From Streptosporangium becharense (GTDB taxonomy: Bacteria > Actinomycetota > Actinomycetes > Streptosporangiales > Streptosporangiaceae): a DNA stretch of 64,000 nucleotides. This document shows positions 25,184 through 33,342 of this stretch, in pieces. The stretch is taken from the NCBI RefSeq assembly GCF_014204985.1, contig NZ_JACHMP010000001.1:5766001-5830000 (forward strand), given 5' to 3'. Numbering within the stretch: position 1 is the stretch's first letter; each line of letters begins with the position of its first letter. Under the pieces are notes generated by a model. The model was not told the DNA's origin and ran no database searches. It worked only from the letters and a program-made list of their open reading frames with translations. Made by a program: the position numbers and the translations under genes.

Positions 25184-27058
25184 ATGAGTCGTCTCGGGCG
25201 GGTCGGTCCCTACACGTTGCTGGAACGCCTCGGCAGGGGCGGCATGGGCGAGGTCTACCTCGCCGGCAGCCGCCGGGGTGACAACGTCGCGCTCAAGGTG
25301 CTCCACGACGCCGTCGACGCCGACTCGGACGCCCGGATGCGCCTCGAACGCGAGGTGCGGGCGCTGCGCAGGGTCGAGAGTCCCTACGTCGCCCGGGTCC
25401 TCGACGCCGACCTGGACGGCGACCGGCCCTACCTCGTCATGGAGCACATCCAGGGCGACACCCTCCTGGAGCGGGTGCGCCGTGACGGCCCGCTGGCGGG
25501 GGGCGGTCTGCTGGCCCTCGCCCACGGCCTGGCCACCGCCCTGTCGGTCATCCACGCGGCCGGAGTCGTGCATCGTGACCTGAAGCCCACCAACGTGCTG
25601 GTCAACCCGGGTGACGAACCCGTCCTCATCGACTTCGGCATCGCCCATGTCCTGGACGCCACCCGGCTCACCGTCACCGGCACCTTCCTCGGCACCCCCG
25701 GCTACGCCGCCCCCGAACTGTTCGCCGACGAGCACGTGGGCGAGCCGGCCGACGTGCACGCCTGGGCGGCCACCGTCACCTTCGCGGCGACGGGCCGCCC
25801 TCCCTTCGGGCGGGGCCCCATCGAGGCGCAGATGTACGCGATCCTCAACGGTCAGGCCGATCTCGAAGGGGTGCCGGCCGCCCTGCTGCCGTTGATCCGC
25901 GCCGCTCTCCACCGGGAGGCGGCCAAGCGTCCCACCGCCGCCCTGCTGGCCAGCCGCCTCACCCGCCTGGTGCGGGCGGCTCCGTCCGGCGTCGGCGGCG
26001 CACCGGAGAGGAGGCCGGAGGGCCGCTCCAGGCGCGTCCGCACCCGAGTGGCCGATCCCGCCCGGGGAAGGGCCGGCGGGGTGGCCGACGACGCCCCTGG
26101 GACGGAGCGTGCCATCCCGGGCAGGGAAGGCGCCTCACGCGGCGGCCGGGTGGGGACGGCGCCGGAGGCGGAGCCCCGGCCGGGCCGGCCGTCCGCCGCG
26201 GCGATCGAGACATCTCGGGATGGCCGATCGTCCGCCGTGGCGGAGGGAGCGCGGAACGGGCGGGCGGCACCGCCGAGCGGTGAGACGTCCCGTGGAGGGC
26301 GTCCGGTGACGGCTGAAGGGCCCCGGGCGGGCAGGACGGCGGCGGGCGGTGAGGCTCACCGAGGGGGCCGGTCGCCCGCGGCGGAGGGAGAGGGCTCACG
26401 AGGCGGCCGGCTGCCCGCGGCGGAGGGGACGCGCGGGCGGTCCGCCTCGGAGGGGAAACCGGCCGGTGGGCACCGGGGTGCTCGGGAGGGCCGGACCACG
26501 GGCGTGGACACCGCGCCGGAGAGCGGGGGCAGGGCGGGGCCCTTACCGGCCGGCAACGGAGCCCTGTTGCTGCTGGCGTTGCTGGCCGTTCCGTGTGTCG
26601 TCGCCACGGTCATCTGGCCGCTGGCGACCTTCGCCGTCACGGGGGTGTCGGCCGGGCTGGCACGCGCGATCTGGGCCGGGCACCGGATGGTCAGGAAACG
26701 CGCCTCGGCCAGGGTGCGGATGACGTTGCGGGTGGTCACCTTCCCGCTGGTTCTCGCCGGGTCGCTGCTGACCGTTCTGTTCTGGCCGGGGATACCCGCG
26801 GTGGCGCTCGCGGCCCTCGCCCTGTGGTCGGCCCTGGGCGGTTCCTTCCCCCAGGAGTGGTGGACCCAGCCCACCCCGATCGCGGTGGCGGGTGTCGTCT
26901 GCGGCCTCGTCAGCGGAGGCGTCCTCAGTCGTGAGATCGAGCGGGTCGGCGCGGCGCTGCCCGCCCTGCGCAAGGAGGGCCTGCGCGCGCTGGCCGTGCT
27001 GGGCGGTTTCGTCGCCCTGTGCTCCGCGGCGGTACGGGCGATCGCGTTCCTGGTCTAG
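25184..27058 (+). CDS. Membrane-anchored Ser/Thr protein kinase (Hanks type)
   Basis: In the 624-aa protein the kinase domain covers residues ~9-270. It has the glycine loop GRGGMGEV (17-24), Lys38 in VALKVL, HRDLKPTN (130-137) and DFG (150-152). A ~190-residue linker follows, rich in Arg, Gly and Ala with repeated (S/A)RxGR units. Then come four or five membrane segments (about 458-620). No extracellular PASTA-like sensor is present, unlike PknB. The signal is therefore sensed in the membrane or through partners. The ATG at 25184 follows AGGAGGGG. The M48 peptidase gene behind it is convergent. Confidence 0.92.
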   Translation: MSRLGRVGPYTLLERLGRGGMGEVYLAGSRRGDNVALKVLHDAVDADSDARMRLEREVRALRRVESPYVARVLDADLDGDRPYLVMEHIQGDTLLERVRRDGPLAGGGLLALAHGLATALSVIHAAGVVHRDLKPTNVLVNPGDEPVLIDFGIAHVLDATRLTVTGTFLGTPGYAAPELFADEHVGEPADVHAWAATVTFAATGRPPFGRGPIEAQMYAILNGQADLEGVPAALLPLIRAALHREAAKRPTAALLASRLTRLVRAAPSGVGGAPERRPEGRSRRVRTRVADPARGRAGGVADDAPGTERAIPGREGASRGGRVGTAPEAEPRPGRPSAAAIETSRDGRSSAVAEGARNGRAAPPSGETSRGGRPVTAEGPRAGRTAAGGEAHRGGRSPAAEGEGSRGGRLPAAEGTRGRSASEGKPAGGHRGAREGRTTGVDTAPESGGRAGPLPAGNGALLLLALLAVPCVVATVIWPLATFAVTGVSAGLARAIWAGHRMVRKRASARVRMTLRVVTFPLVLAGSLLTVLFWPGIPAVALAALALWSALGGSFPQEWWTQPTPIAVAGVVCGLVSGGVLSREIERVGAALPALRKEGLRALAVLGGFVALCSAAVRAIAFLV

Positions 27059-27068
27059 CGCGTTCTCA

Positions 27069-27123
27069 CGTGCCCTCAGGGGGCCGCGTGCCCTGTGGGG
27101 GCCGCGTGCCCTGTGGGGGTTCG
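27069..27123 (+). repeat. Three 18-bp tandem repeats behind the kinase gene
   Basis: CGTGCCCTCAGGGGGCCG (27069-27086), CGTGCCCTGTGGGGGCCG (27087-27104) and CGTGCCCTGTGGGGGTTCG (27105-27123) are direct repeats. A partial fourth unit (CGTGTCCTGCGG) follows. They start 10 nt behind the stop codon. Confidence 0.8.
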
Positions 27124-27151
27124 CGTGTCCTGCGGAACGCGGAAATGGGAA

Positions 27152-27180
27152 AGGGTCCGGGAGGTGCGCCTCCGGACCCT
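27152..27180 (-). terminator. Hairpin between convergent kinase and M48 genes
   Basis: AGGGTCCGGGAGG (27152-27164) pairs with CCTCCGGACCCT (27169-27180) with one bulge. On the minus strand it is followed by TTTCCCATTTCC, so it works best for the M48 gene. It may serve both directions. Confidence 0.7.
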
Positions 27181-27195
27181 CTGGGGAGCCTCCCG

Positions 27196-28209
27196 TCAGT
27201 TGTCGCGGCGGGCGAAGCGGTTGAAGATGCGCTCTCCCGCGTTGACGGCACCCTCCGCGACGTCGCGCAGCACGCCGATGAACGGGTCCTGCGACTGGGA
27301 CCAGGACTCGCGGTAGGACCGGGCGGCCGCCTTGACCTCCTCGGAGATCTTCGCGTGCGCGTCGTCGGCACGGCGGGGGTACTCACCGGCGATGATGCCG
27401 CTGTACTCGCCGCCGCGACGCCACTTGTCGAGCTCGGCGACGCGCGAGACCGCGAACGGGTGGGTGGTGCCGAGCAGGTTGAGAACCTTGAGCAGGCCGT
27501 CGCGGACGTCACCGGCGGTGTCGTACTCGCGCGCCTGGTCGAGGAACGCCTCGATGTTCATCTCGTGCAGGCGCGAGCCGCCGGCGAGCTTCATCAGAGC
27601 GCGCATCGCCGCGTCGGGGTCTTGGCCGCAGAGCAGGCCGCCACGGTCGGCGGAGAGCTCGGACTTGCGGTGCCACTCCTCCAGGCCCGCCACGATCGCG
27701 CGCAGGCCGATGTAGCCGAGCGGGATCCACGCCACGCGTGTGGCCAGGCGGGTCAGGATGTCCAGCATGGTGCGGTAGACCGCGTGGCCGGACAGGATGT
27801 GGGCGGTCTCGTGCCCGATGACGAAGCGCTGCTCCTCGGCGTCCATCAGGTCGAGGAGACCGGTGGTGACGACGATGAACGGGTCGTCGAAACCGATCGC
27901 CTTCGCCTGAACCTGCGGGCTCTGCTGCACGTAGACCTCGGGAATGCGGTGGAGGTCGAGCGTGTAGGCCGCGTCGCGCCCCATCTCGTACAGGGCACGG
28001 AACTGCGTGTCGCTGGTGCGCACAGCCGACGCGAGATAGATCAGGCGCAACCGGCGCTCGCTGATCAGGCCGGACATCTGCTTCAGCACCGTGTCGAACC
28101 CGCTGAGCGAACGGAGGGCGACCAGCGCGGACCGGTCGGCGGGGTGTTCATAGGCACGCGAGCTGATACCGGGAAGCTGCACGCGGTTGCGATCCGGGGT
28201 GGTGGTCAT
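27196..28209 (-). CDS. M48 family zinc metallopeptidase
   Basis: In the 337-aa protein the zinc-binding HETAH motif is at residues 133-137. A likely third ligand is the Glu in SELSADRGG. One or two hydrophobic stretches lie behind the motif (around [18 protein letters not shown]), which suggests membrane association as in HtpX-like proteases. The substrate is unknown. The frame also has an ATG three codons upstream (28218). I prefer 28209 because TAGCAT stands 7 nt before it on the minus strand. The gene is divergent from nadD, and the two promoters lie back to back. Confidence 0.88.
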   Translation of the reverse strand: MTTTPDRNRVQLPGISSRAYEHPADRSALVALRSLSGFDTVLKQMSGLISERRLRLIYLASAVRTSDTQFRALYEMGRDAAYTLDLHRIPEVYVQQSPQVQAKAIGFDDPFIVVTTGLLDLMDAEEQRFVIGHETAHILSGHAVYRTMLDILTRLATRVAWIPLGYIGLRAIVAGLEEWHRKSELSADRGGLLCGQDPDAAMRALMKLAGGSRLHEMNIEAFLDQAREYDTAGDVRDGLLKVLNLLGTTHPFAVSRVAELDKWRRGGEYSGIIAGEYPRRADDAHAKISEEVKAAARSYRESWSQSQDPFIGVLRDVAEGAVNAGERIFNRFARRDN

Positions 28210-28216
28210 GTCCGGC

Positions 28217-28222
28217 ATGCTA
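28217..28222 (-). promoter_or_regulatory. -10 box TAGCAT, leaderless M48 promoter
   Basis: On the minus strand TAGCAT is followed by 7 nt and then ATG (28209). There is no Shine-Dalgarno sequence. It lies about 60 bp from the divergent nadD -10 box. Confidence 0.4.
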
Positions 28223-28279
28223 CGTCGGGTCCGCCTGCCATGCGCGGGGGGTGATTAAAAGCTCTGTGCGGCTTGCACG

Positions 28280-28285
28280 TATGGT
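28280..28285 (+). promoter_or_regulatory. -10 box TATGGT, leaderless nadD promoter
   Basis: TATGGT is followed by 7 nt and then ATG ATG (28293). No ribosome-binding site is visible, which supports the start at 28293 over the GTG 14 codons upstream. Confidence 0.5.
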
Positions 28286-28292
28286 CCGTTTC

Positions 28293-28913
28293 ATGATGAA
28301 CGCGGCTACGAGGCAGGGGAAGCGACGGCTGGGGGTCATGGGCGGCACCTTCGACCCGATCCATCACGGGCACCTCGTGGCAGCCAGTGAGGTCGCCCAC
28401 CACTTCGATCTCGACGAGGTGGTCTTCGTCCCCACCGGGCGGCCCTGGCAGAAGGCGGACCAGAATGTCTCCGCCGCCGAGGACCGTTACCTGATGACGG
28501 TCATCGCGACCGCTTCCAACCCCCGTTTCTCGGTCAGCCGCATCGACATCGACCGTCCCGGGCCGACCTTCACCATCGACACCCTCCGGGACATCTCCGA
28601 GATCTGGGGGCCCGAGGTCGACCTGTACTTCATCACCGGCGCCGACGCGCTCGCGCAGATCCTGAGCTGGCGCGACGTCGACGAACTGTTCACCATCGCC
28701 CACTTCGTCGGCGCCACCCGCCCCGGTCACGTCCTGCACGACCCCGGTCTGCCGGAGGGAAAGGTCAGCCTGGTGGAGATCCCGGCGCTGGCCATCTCCT
28801 CGTCGGAGTGCCGCCAGCGGGTGGCCGCGGGGGAGCCGATCTGGTACCTCGTCCCGGACGGCATCGTCCAGTACATCAACAAGCGCGGCCTGTATCGGGA
28901 CCCGGTGAGCTGA
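28293..28913 (+). CDS. nadD: Nicotinate-nucleotide adenylyltransferase
   Basis: The enzyme makes deamido-NAD from nicotinate mononucleotide and ATP. The 206-aa protein has the nucleotidyltransferase motif [11 protein letters not shown] (residues 17-27) and [21 protein letters not shown], the C-terminal ISSTxIR-like motif with Glu-Cys in place of the usual Thr/Asp. The start choice rests on a leaderless -10 box. rsfS and a histidine phosphatase follow, as in many actinobacteria. Confidence 0.95.
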   Translation: MMNAATRQGKRRLGVMGGTFDPIHHGHLVAASEVAHHFDLDEVVFVPTGRPWQKADQNVSAAEDRYLMTVIATASNPRFSVSRIDIDRPGPTFTIDTLRDISEIWGPEVDLYFITGADALAQILSWRDVDELFTIAHFVGATRPGHVLHDPGLPEGKVSLVEIPALAISSSECRQRVAAGEPIWYLVPDGIVQYINKRGLYRDPVS

Positions 28914-29324
28914 CCGGGGCGGACGTCACCCGCCCGCCGTGGGCCGTCCGCCGCGGCCCGGTACCGCGATCCCCGGCTCACATCGTGGTCCCTGCTTCTC
29001 ACCGGCCGGGCGGCGGTGGGTGGGGGCGGGCCGGCGCAGGGCGTGGCCTGCCGGAGTTCGCTATGATTCAACCACATCAAGTGAGACGCGTATCCGCAGG
29101 TCAAGCCTGCGATGACCGAGGTCGCAGACCCGGGTCGCCGCGTCCCCGGACATCGACGGGCGTCGTCCCCGACACGGAGCCCTCGGCCGGGCCGCCTGTC
29201 TGATCGCGGCGCGGAATCCGACGGCATACGACAGGTGTTGTTCGACTGGTGGCTCCTCAACGGGCGCCGGATCGGGCACCCTAATAGGTGACAGCGTCGA
29301 CTAGCAGGAGGACTGACCCATACC
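28914..29324 (+). other. Long spacer with candidate rsfS promoter
   Basis: There is no gene I can support in these 411 nt. TATGAT at 29062-29067 in a short AT-richer patch is a good -10 candidate without a clear -35. It would give a leader of about 250 nt before rsfS. The hairpin GCAGG-TCAAG-CCTGC lies near 29097-29111. Whether the leader has a regulatory role cannot be told. Confidence 0.35.
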
Positions 29325-29735
29325 GTGACAGCAACTGACAGATCCATCCAGCTCATCAAGATCGCCGCTGAGGCGGCGGCCGACAAGCTGGCCGACGACA
29401 TCCTCGCCTACGACGTGAGCGACCAGCTCGTCATCACCGACGCGTTCCTGCTCTGCTCCGCCACCAACGACCGTCAGGTCCGCGCCATCGTCGACGAGAT
29501 CGAAGACCGGCTGCGGATCGAGGCCGACGCCAAGCCCGTCCGCCGCGAGGGCGAACGCGAGGGTCGCTGGGTCCTGCTCGACTACATCGACATCGTCGTG
29601 CACGTCCAGCACGAGGAAGACCGCACCTTCTACGCCCTTGAGCGGCTCTGGAAGGACTGCCCCTCCATCGCCCTGCCGGACAGCGTCACCCAGGTGGCCG
29701 CCCAGCGCGCCCGCGGCGAGGCGGTAACCGAGTGA
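29325..29735 (+). CDS. rsfS: Ribosomal silencing factor RsfS
   Basis: RsfS binds L14 and blocks joining of ribosomal subunits when nutrients are low. The 136-aa length fits. Family features are KLADDILAYDVSDQLVITDAFLLCSATNDRQVRAI and WVLLDYIDIVVHVQHEEDRTFYALERLW, each quoted in part. The GTG start is preceded by AGCAGGAGGA. The stop overlaps the GTG of the next gene (GTGA), so the two are translationally coupled. Confidence 0.95.
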   Translation: MTATDRSIQLIKIAAEAAADKLADDILAYDVSDQLVITDAFLLCSATNDRQVRAIVDEIEDRLRIEADAKPVRREGEREGRWVLLDYIDIVVHVQHEEDRTFYALERLWKDCPSIALPDSVTQVAAQRARGEAVTE

Positions 29736-30364
29736 GTCGCCGTGTCGTCTGCCTGAGACACGGCCAGACACTGTGGAACGTCGAGAAGCGCTTCCAGGGC
29801 CACAGCGACATCCCGCTGGACGAGACCGGCGTGGCGCAGGCCGCCCGGGCGGCCTCCCTGCTCGCCGCGTTGCGGCCCAGCATGATCGTCTCCTCCGATC
29901 TCCAGCGGGCCTTCGACACCGCCTCGGCGCTGGCCCGGGTCACCGGGCTCAGCGTGTCGGTCGACAAGGACCTGCGCGAGCGCGGCGGCGGCGAGTGGGA
30001 GGGACTCACCCGCGAGCAGATCTCCACCGGCTGGCCCCGGGAGTTCGCCGACTGGGAGGCGCCCGGCGGTGAGACCGTCGCCGACGTCGCCGACCGGGTG
30101 TCGTCGGCGATCCGCCGGTGGGCCGACAGGCTGGACACCGACGGGCTGCTGGTCGTGGCCTCGCACGGTGCGGCACTGCGGCTCGGCATCGCCAAGCTCA
30201 TGAACCTGCCGCAGGAGATCTGGCCGGCTCTCGGCGGGCTGGGGAACTGCTCCTGGTCGGTGCTGGAGGAGGGACGCAAGGGGTGGCGCCTGATGGAGCA
30301 CAACGCCGGGACCCTCCCCGAGCCAGTCCACAGTGATGACAGTCCCGAGGTCACCCAGGAGTGA
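29732..30364 (+). CDS. Histidine phosphatase (phosphoglycerate mutase-like)
   Basis: In the 210-aa protein the catalytic RHG motif is at residues 9-11 (LRHGQT). A second histidine is in VASHGAALR, and the acid/base Glu lies in RERGGGEWEG. In mycobacteria the gene beside rsfS is glucosyl-3-phosphoglycerate phosphatase (GpgP). The position is the same here, so that activity is possible but not shown. It overlaps rsfS (GTGA) and is followed by tRNA-Ala. Confidence 0.88.
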   Translation: MSRRVVCLRHGQTLWNVEKRFQGHSDIPLDETGVAQAARAASLLAALRPSMIVSSDLQRAFDTASALARVTGLSVSVDKDLRERGGGEWEGLTREQISTGWPREFADWEAPGGETVADVADRVSSAIRRWADRLDTDGLLVVASHGAALRLGIAKLMNLPQEIWPALGGLGNCSWSVLEEGRKGWRLMEHNAGTLPEPVHSDDSPEVTQE

Positions 30365-30491
30365 CCCCGCGTGACGTGCCGCGCGTCCCCGCGTGACGGA
30401 TACGGGCCGCGCGGCCGTCGATTAGGTGAACATGACGGTCTCCTTATATGCTTCCGGAGCGCCGCTGAGAGAAGACTCGAAGCGGTGACCA

Positions 30492-30564
30492 GGGGCTATG
30501 GCGCAGCTGGTAGCGCGCCTCCATGGCATGGAGGAGGTCTGGGGTTCGAATCCCCATAGCTCCA
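30492..30564 (+). tRNA. tRNA-Ala (GGC), copy 1
   Basis: The cloverleaf is complete: acceptor GGGGCTA/TAGCTCC with the G3-U70 pair that marks alanine tRNAs, anticodon arm CCTCC-ATGGCAT-GGAGG with anticodon GGC, and T loop TTCGAAT. The discriminator is A, and CCA is not encoded. The sequence is identical over 73 nt to the copies at 43724 and 54124. Its place behind the phosphatase gene looks ancestral. TTATAT near 30444 may be part of the promoter. Confidence 0.98.
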
Positions 30565-30599
30565 CCTGGGGTCGTTCTCGAAACGGCCTGAAGGTGGTT

Positions 30600-30647
30600 G
30601 ACGAGATCCCGTCCGATCGGCTTGATCGGGCGGGATCTCGTCGTTTT
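30600..30647 (+). terminator. Long terminator behind tRNA-Ala copy 1
   Basis: GACGAGATCCCGTCCGATC (30600-30618) pairs over 19 positions, one of them G-U, with 30624-30642. GTTTT follows. The same hairpin with one base changed stands behind tRNA copy 2. Confidence 0.9.
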
Positions 30648-30796
30648 GCGGGGCCGGCGAGCTTGTCTGAGCGGGCGCGGCGGTCGTGGAGAAGGGGGTC
30701 GCCGGTGTGCGGCCGCTGCGGGCGCATCACGGATCGGCTGCGAGGCATGCGTGTCCTCGCGGTGGCGGTGTGCTGTGCGGTCGGCCAGGTTCGGAG

Positions 30797-31400
30797 TCAG
30801 CGGTCGGATGGTGGCGGCTCGCTGTGCGCGGGCGGCAGCAAGGATGCGTTCTGGCCAGGGACGGGGGTGGCTGCGGTGTGCGGGACCGGTCGCCGGTCGG
30901 TGGTCTGCCGCCACGCAGTGAGGATGTGCAGGTTGGCGATGCAGGCCATGAGTGAGACCAGGATGGTCTGCGCGGCGCGTTTGCGGGCGTCGGCCAGCTC
31001 CACCACGGCCGGAGCGGTGATCGGGGCCGGATGCAGCCGGTTGAACCGCGGGCAGATCACGGCTGCGGAGGAGCCGGCGGCCGGACACTGCAGCCGGATT
31101 GTCCCGCGGTTGTCGGGGCCCTGCTTGAGCTTGAGATAGCAGGACTCCCGGGCCGCGATCAGCGGGGTCAACTGGCCGGTGGGGGAGCGGATCGCGCGGT
31201 CGTGCAGCCCGCCCGCACAGATCTCCAGCGGGCCAGGTGCTTGCCGGTGCGGGGCGGCGGAGCCCAGGAGGCGACGGCGGTGGTGTCGATGCCGATGTCG
31301 CCGCGAAAGCCCGCCAGGTGACTGCGATCGGCGGCGCAGCGGATCGGGGCCAGCACCAGCCGCGCCGCTGGCCTGCAGCTTGCCTGCTTCATCTGCTGGA
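30797..31400 (-). pseudogene. Decayed transposase-like gene
   Basis: Two minus-strand fragments in different frames belong together. The upstream one reads FRGDIGIDTTAVASWAPPP (about 31300). The downstream one has GTIRLQCPAAGSSAAVICPRF and, after a gap, KRAAQTILVSLMACIANLHIL (30797-31171). The Cys-containing GxxRLxCPAA...CP segment and the hydrophobic ending are what I recall from transposase-like proteins on actinomycete mobile elements. A frameshift or deletion near 31170 separates them, and the N-terminus is missing. No terminal inverted repeats were found. Confidence 0.5.
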
Positions 31401-31426
31401 CCAGTATGCCGCTACTCTCCCGCGAT

Positions 31427-31810
31427 ATGACGATCAGGTTCATCGCCCGAGTGGTCGGAGTCGAGGATGGGGCCGATGATTGCCTGTCGGCCGGTATCGC
31501 CGAGACCGAGGACGGCGACGGCATGCTGTTCGACTTCCAGTGCGCTCTGTACGAGCCCGACGAGCAGGACATCGCCCTGGGCTGGGACACCCACGCGAAC
31601 CAAGGCACCGCCTACGGCGCCGTCAACGAGCTCACCCTGCACGGCAACGTGCTCGATCCGGACGATCTGGAGGCGCTGGGCCTTCCCGATCCCGAGATCG
31701 AGGCGATCATCGAGGCAGACGATGAAGCGATCGAGGAGTTTCGGAACGCGTTGCGGCGCATCCTCGCCTATGGCCGCGTCCACGCGCGCCCGAGCGTTGT
31801 TCACCTGTGA
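31427..31810 (+). CDS. Imm10-type immunity protein
   Basis: The 127-aa acidic protein opens TIRFIARVVGVEDGADDCL, contains AETEDGDGMLFDFQCAL and DEQDIALGWDTH, and ends with DDEAIEEFRNALRRIL. This pattern matches Imm10 proteins, which neutralise a polymorphic toxin. No toxin gene is visible nearby, so it may protect against toxins of neighbours or be a leftover. I chose the ATG at 31427, seven codons behind an upstream ATG, because the family starts there. A hairpin separates it from the next gene. Confidence 0.7.
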   Translation: MTIRFIARVVGVEDGADDCLSAGIAETEDGDGMLFDFQCALYEPDEQDIALGWDTHANQGTAYGAVNELTLHGNVLDPDDLEALGLPDPEIEAIIEADDEAIEEFRNALRRILAYGRVHARPSVVHL

Positions 31811-31969
31811 CGCGACAACGCCGGGATGTATCGGCCGTTGGAGATGGCCGAACTCACCGCCGCAGCGTCCGGCCGACCGGCCACCAGCGGAACCCTCGAA
31901 GGCAGAGTGATGAACCTGCCCTCCAGCGTCTTCGGAGATCGATCAGGGCACCTCGTAACCCCACCATCC

Positions 31970-31998
31970 GGAGGGGGCGTCTTGCGGACGCTCCCTCC
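31970..31998 (+). terminator. Strong hairpin between Imm10 and DUF6461-like genes
   Basis: GGAGGGGGCGTC (31970-31981) pairs with GACGCTCCCTCC (31987-31998), 11 Watson-Crick pairs plus one G-U, with a five-base loop. It ends 13 nt before the ATG at 32012. It could terminate the Imm10 transcript or act as an attenuator. There is no U-tract. Confidence 0.5.
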
Positions 31999-32011
31999 TC
32001 GAGAGGCAGTC

Positions 32012-32638
32012 ATGCAGTCACGGACCTACCTGTACGACCTTCTCGTCTCGACGATCTTCACCGAAGGGCTCGATGCCGAGATGGACCTGTGGGCGCTGGG
32101 ATTCAACGCCCTGTGGATCAAGGGCGCGAACCTCGACACCCTCGCCCCGGCCTTCCACCTGGACCTCGCCACCCGCACCCCCTGCTACCTGAGCGAGATC
32201 CTCGACCACCACCTCGACGACGGCTCCCGCTGGGTGGCCGAGGTCAACGGCTGGATCGGCATCGTGCCAGCGCTCTTCGACGATGACGCGTCCCTGCTGT
32301 CCGTCACCCAGGGCGGCCGTCAAGCCATCAGCTTCAGCATGAACATCCACGGCAGGCAGCACTTCACGTACACCCGCGACGGGCGCATGGCCGTGTCCTT
32401 CGAGGCAACCTGGCCAAAGGAACGGTTCGGCGACGATCCGCACGCGCTCGACCACCTGATGGACGGACTGCGCTTCCAGATCACCGATGACAACGTCGAC
32501 CCCGTGGAAGTGGAGGAGAGCGTCAGCTCGGCCCTGGCACTGATCGGACGGATCACCGAAACCGACATCGCCACCGACTGGTTCCAGGCGCGGCACTCGC
32601 GCATCAGCGACCCCTCCTGGCACCTACCCATGCCTTGA
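32012..32638 (+). CDS. DUF6461-like protein
   Basis: The core of the 208-aa protein, WVAEVNGWIGIVPALFDDD...SLLSVTQGGRQAISFSMNIHGRQHFTYTRDGRMAVSFEATWP (in parts), resembles DUF6461 proteins of actinomycetes. Those often sit near immunity or toxin genes. There is no signal peptide. The frame is open for another 62 codons upstream, but that part would contain the hairpin. GAGAGG stands 8 nt before the ATG at 32012, so I start there. The function is unknown. Confidence 0.55.
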   Translation: MQSRTYLYDLLVSTIFTEGLDAEMDLWALGFNALWIKGANLDTLAPAFHLDLATRTPCYLSEILDHHLDDGSRWVAEVNGWIGIVPALFDDDASLLSVTQGGRQAISFSMNIHGRQHFTYTRDGRMAVSFEATWPKERFGDDPHALDHLMDGLRFQITDDNVDPVEVEESVSSALALIGRITETDIATDWFQARHSRISDPSWHLPMP

Positions 32639-32970
32639 ATGCGCGGCCGGCTGGGAAACGATCATCTTCACCCTGGGAAGCGATCAACGATTCCCCGACT
32701 CGTCCGCGGGTCAGGGCCACTCGTGAAACCCCCCGTGACACAGCATGTCCCGGTTCACGCCCTGGCCGCCTTGCGCCAGCCCACATCAACGACGCACCCG
32801 GCACATACCGGTCGGCTCACCCTTGCTTGTCGGGCGCGTTGTCCGGGAACATGATCGACGGATCGAGGAGGTGCAAGTGGCATGGCGCCATTGCGCAGAC
32901 ACACCACCCTGAACAATCGCGTAATCCCGATCGCGGGTTCGCTGGCCACTGTCCTTCGGGAAGCACGCTG
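32639..32970. other. Spacer without recognisable gene
   Basis: No convincing gene is visible in these 332 nt. The GC content is lower than in the core, and short frames on both strands lack family signals. It may be decayed sequence in the variable region behind tRNA copy 1. Confidence 0.4.
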
Positions 32971-33258
32971 ATGGCCGACTCCGGCCCAATCCGCGTCGGC
33001 GAGCTATATGAGGACTGCTCCTTCCACCCGGTTCTGTGCGTCTACTCGGATTATGACGATGACGAGCTGCGCGGCGTTTCCCTCATCGACGGCAGTTGGC
33101 CACGTAGTTGCTCGCCGCGTCACTGTGGCGTCGTGCGGATCAAGATCGAGGACGTGCTCGAGGCAAAGGAGGGCCCCGACGCCTATCTGGCTCGCCGGCA
33201 AGCGGAGTGGGAGCAAACGTCTGCACAGCGACCCTCGACCAAGGACAGCCGGAGCTGA
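32971..33258 (+). CDS. Small soluble protein of unknown function (95 aa)
   Basis: The protein reads MADSGPIRVGELYEDCSFHP, then an acidic patch YSDYDDDELRGVSLIDGS and a segment with spaced cysteines, SCSPRHCGVVRI. Two cysteines lie in CSPRHC and two more near the N-terminus (DCSFHPVLC), so metal binding is possible. I recall similar small proteins in streptomycetes but no named family. The ATG at 32971 gives the compact form. Confidence 0.5.
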   Translation: MADSGPIRVGELYEDCSFHPVLCVYSDYDDDELRGVSLIDGSWPRSCSPRHCGVVRIKIEDVLEAKEGPDAYLARRQAEWEQTSAQRPSTKDSRS

Positions 33259-33342
33259 TCACTCGCGTGCTATGTCTCGCTGAAACGCTGGTGATGCTGG
33301 CGAGACGGGGAAGGAGCCGTGTCCGGGAAACGATCACGCCGG

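Noticed and set aside
27069-27123. 18-bp repeats as a CRISPR array
   Set aside because: The units abut directly without spacers and decay at the ends; this is a simple tandem repeat.
29073-29324. Riboswitch before rsfS
   Set aside because: The long leader has only weak hairpins, and I cannot match any known riboswitch core. It is kept as a spacer with a promoter candidate.
30444-31139. Open frames that run through tRNA-Ala copy 1 and look like LWGFEPQTSSMPWR proteins
   Set aside because: The same peptide arises at all three tRNA-Ala copies by translating the antisense strand of the tRNA. It is a shadow of the RNA gene, not a protein.
32755-32989. Minus-strand fragment DPSIMFPDNAPDKQG as a gene remnant
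   Set aside because: It is too short, with no second fragment in line and no start. It may be a relic but cannot be supported.
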